Below, piece by piece: positions 63,501-64,000 of a stretch of 64,000 nucleotides of DNA. The stretch lies in contig NZ_FORN01000022.1 in the NCBI RefSeq assembly GCF_900114015.1, positions 16,309 to 80,308 of the forward strand, written 5' to 3'. Position numbers and translations under genes: made by a program. How positions within the stretch are numbered: the first letter of the stretch is position 1; each line of letters begins with the position of its first letter. This DNA comes from Caulobacter sp. UNC279MFTsu5.1 (GTDB lineage: Bacteria > Pseudomonadota > Alphaproteobacteria > Caulobacterales > Caulobacteraceae). Under the pieces are notes generated by a model. The model saw only the letters and a program-made list of their open reading frames with translations. It was not told the DNA's origin and ran no database searches.

Positions 63501-64000
63501 GCCTGGCGACGGGCCAGCAGGTCAACTGGACCGGCGCCCTGATGGGCGCCCTGATCGGCGCCGGGATCGGCGCGGGCCTTGGCATCGCCGGGGCGCTGAA
63601 GGGCAAGATCCGCATGGGCGGCATGGGCGCCGGCGAGGGCGCCGCGCCCGTGAGGCCGCCGGTCATCGAGCCTCCGCCTTCGCCTTCCACCGGTCTGCGC
63701 GGCGCACTGGAGAAGGCGAAGATCCTGGCGCCCAAGCCCGGCGCGCTGACGCCGCCGAGCGTGAAGCCGCCCGAACTCCCTGCGATGGGCGAGCCGCCGG
63801 CGCCGGCGGTCCCACCGAAGCGGCCGATCGGCTTCAGGACCGGCGAACCCACCGTCGAGCCGACGGTCGGCGCCGATCCCGCCGCGTCGTCCCCCAAGGA
63901 GCCCATCGGCTTCAAGATCGGCGACAAGGCCAACGCTCCCGCGGTTGATCCCATGGCCCAGCCCGCGCCGCCCAAGCCGAAGGAACCCATCGGCTTCAAG
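60527..64000 (+). CDS. Large eCIS DUF4157 protein with HELAH motif and TM region, 3' end outside window
   Basis: Open for 1158 codons to the window edge, from ATG 60527, overlapping the small gene by 4 bp. Residues 1-160 form the DUF4157 domain: FGHDFRQVRIHDG, AQAFTLGPDIFFGEG and HELAH at 148-152, the HExxH zinc motif. The next 720 residues are a long Ala/Gln/Glu/Arg helical, coiled-coil-like region with many Gly/Ala repeats. Residues 885-930 are two hydrophobic segments (WVVTIVVIIAVIAITVL and GLGPVGVILLGAALGAAAG). A further Gly/Ala-rich membrane-like part follows, then a Pro-rich tail with PIGFR/PIGFK repeats. DUF4157 domains are linked to eCIS in known loci. It could be a cargo/effector or a tape-measure-like fusion. 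Confidence 0.85.
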   Translation, partial: MSRAVAPAPARASAATPQAQRSAFRIGRAGDIAEVQADRAADQALSGANPSLPPAAGSDAGATPAPRALDARIAAARCDGRPLPAGQRDFFARRFGHDFRQVRIHDGPAAAAAARTAGAQAFTLGPDIFFGEGRHRPESAPGRELMAHELAHTLQSRPGVISRRALDVPPAADPDAAGPTTSPEAQDASDQIGDLIGGGADLRTPATRERLRGLSPESQGQALGRARARLPAGEAAKLDHAMTATAGPAPDWAAGGAGRGDQGPEIRGQGDASAPIAHQAGTTASVPSAHERALTASTATMQATVQGLRDGGATESPASAGPEGGESDAADGASTGQGQGEASAAMQIAVGRLNASRAQLGAVQALQVQFLPDDSQGPPALESAAKRTAGQSLASTFVNRTAQKVQALLAGAMAVPGRALATFNTAAQGIRASAVAQGAALKAGGQTARRKIRGARGAVHGAIAQGQAEADGGAEAGVVNAKTRAKGAHDKAAGGLAKRAAQEQARIGRAYRAATAPMKAVGDTAAQNAASAARSRSAKLLEQRNGESTVLDGPLHDDQLEASAEAGIGVAQEYGKSFQASAETEANKIPDSRGEVLGKVDEITSEARKGFSDQLRQIEDGASAQKTGAKAQSATAAGQMRGALDSSAGQSLASLDTAEAEQAAGLAQGAAAAEAGLDQAIAGSIRSFADGIGEAADGLTGSIGDFVASAAETPPPEPGELSQALAGAAPDSALADMTAQAVTVAPQLAAAAAETQKGSEATSAREAAAAVQGFETQATAFANGAGGIRRQATTGFQKLKDSTKTSTDATGKTAEDGFDTAVTNANAAYAQFGDQVEDNLRQGRVQMLDGLWGQQSRDKLQDDMESHGKKAAAEVKPRWKKVLKWVVTIVVIIAVIAITVLTAGGLGPVGVILLGAALGAAAGAVQTIAENLIDGKKWSDGVVKAMIVGAIGGAVGGAGGVLLKGVGSVALKIGLEAGINVVGGVAGEVIGSLATGQQVNWTGALMGALIGAGIGAGLGIAGALKGKIRMGGMGAGEGAAPVRPPVIEPPPSPSTGLRGALEKAKILAPKPGALTPPSVKPPELPAMGEPPAPAVPPKRPIGFRTGEPTVEPTVGADPAASSPKEPIGFKIGDKANAPAVDPMAQPAPPKPKEPIGFK

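Noticed and set aside
53188..64000. Prophage or type VI secretion system
   Set aside because: No capsid, portal, terminase or integrase genes, and no TssB/C or ClpV signatures; Pvc16-like and DUF4157 genes point to eCIS.

Overview
The window is a GC-rich alphaproteobacterial chromosome segment, most likely from Caulobacteraceae (Caulobacter or a close relative). The signs are dense coding with many ATGA and TGATG overlaps, five intact TonB-dependent receptors (TBDRs) plus the remains of a sixth, a LacI regulator beside a TBDR, a sigma/FecR/TBDR set, and a dispersed intergenic repeat (35093-35198) of the CTAGAGC...GCTCTAG kind known from alphaproteobacteria. The taxonomic call rests on gene content only. 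I saw no rRNA, tRNA, CRISPR array or transposase.

Region 1 (1-10030) holds a partial FixJ-type response regulator, a beta-propeller histidine kinase with its NarL/LuxR-type response regulator, and a chaperone-usher surface-fibre locus on the minus strand: major DUF4402 subunit, chaperone, usher and two further subunits. An 18-bp element is shared by the two subunit promoters. Region 2 (10421-17965) holds a CYTH-domain protein, an ECF sigma/FecR/TBDR cell-surface signalling unit, ridA, and a decayed TBDR-dadA pair beside a LacI regulator. Region 3 (18142-27611) is carbohydrate uptake: a TBDR with LacI-type operators, and a second TBDR followed by a GH2 glycosidase.

Region 4 (27694-38526) is a complete nitrogen-scavenging locus. 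It has a NikR-like regulator, two DUF1989 proteins (carboxyguanidine deiminase subunits), a biotin-dependent urea/guanidine carboxylase, an allophanate hydrolase, and a convergent three-gene ABC importer. The set matches the guanidine degradation pathway. A palindrome of identical geometry (TATTACG-N12-CGTAATA) lies upstream of the regulator gene and of the ABC operon, so the locus appears to be a regulon of a NikR-like protein that has lost every nickel ligand.

Region 5 (38674-52786) holds a tiny ORF behind a hairpin, a MarR/TBDR divergent pair, an MFS/HlyD/outer-membrane-factor efflux operon with a short leader ORF, and a phosphate-ester locus (endonuclease/exonuclease/phosphatase-fold protein, DeoR regulator, TBDR, histidine acid phosphatase). 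Region 6 (53095-64000, cut by the window edge) is the first part of an extracellular contractile injection system: sheath, tube, baseplate-type protein, Pro-rich protein, Pvc16-like cap protein, AAA+ ATPase, small conserved protein, and a large DUF4157 protein with an HELAH motif and membrane segments. A perfect 12-bp inverted repeat around an AT-rich spacer precedes its first gene.

The two systems most worth following up are the NikR-like/guanidine regulon and the contractile injection system with its large DUF4157 protein.
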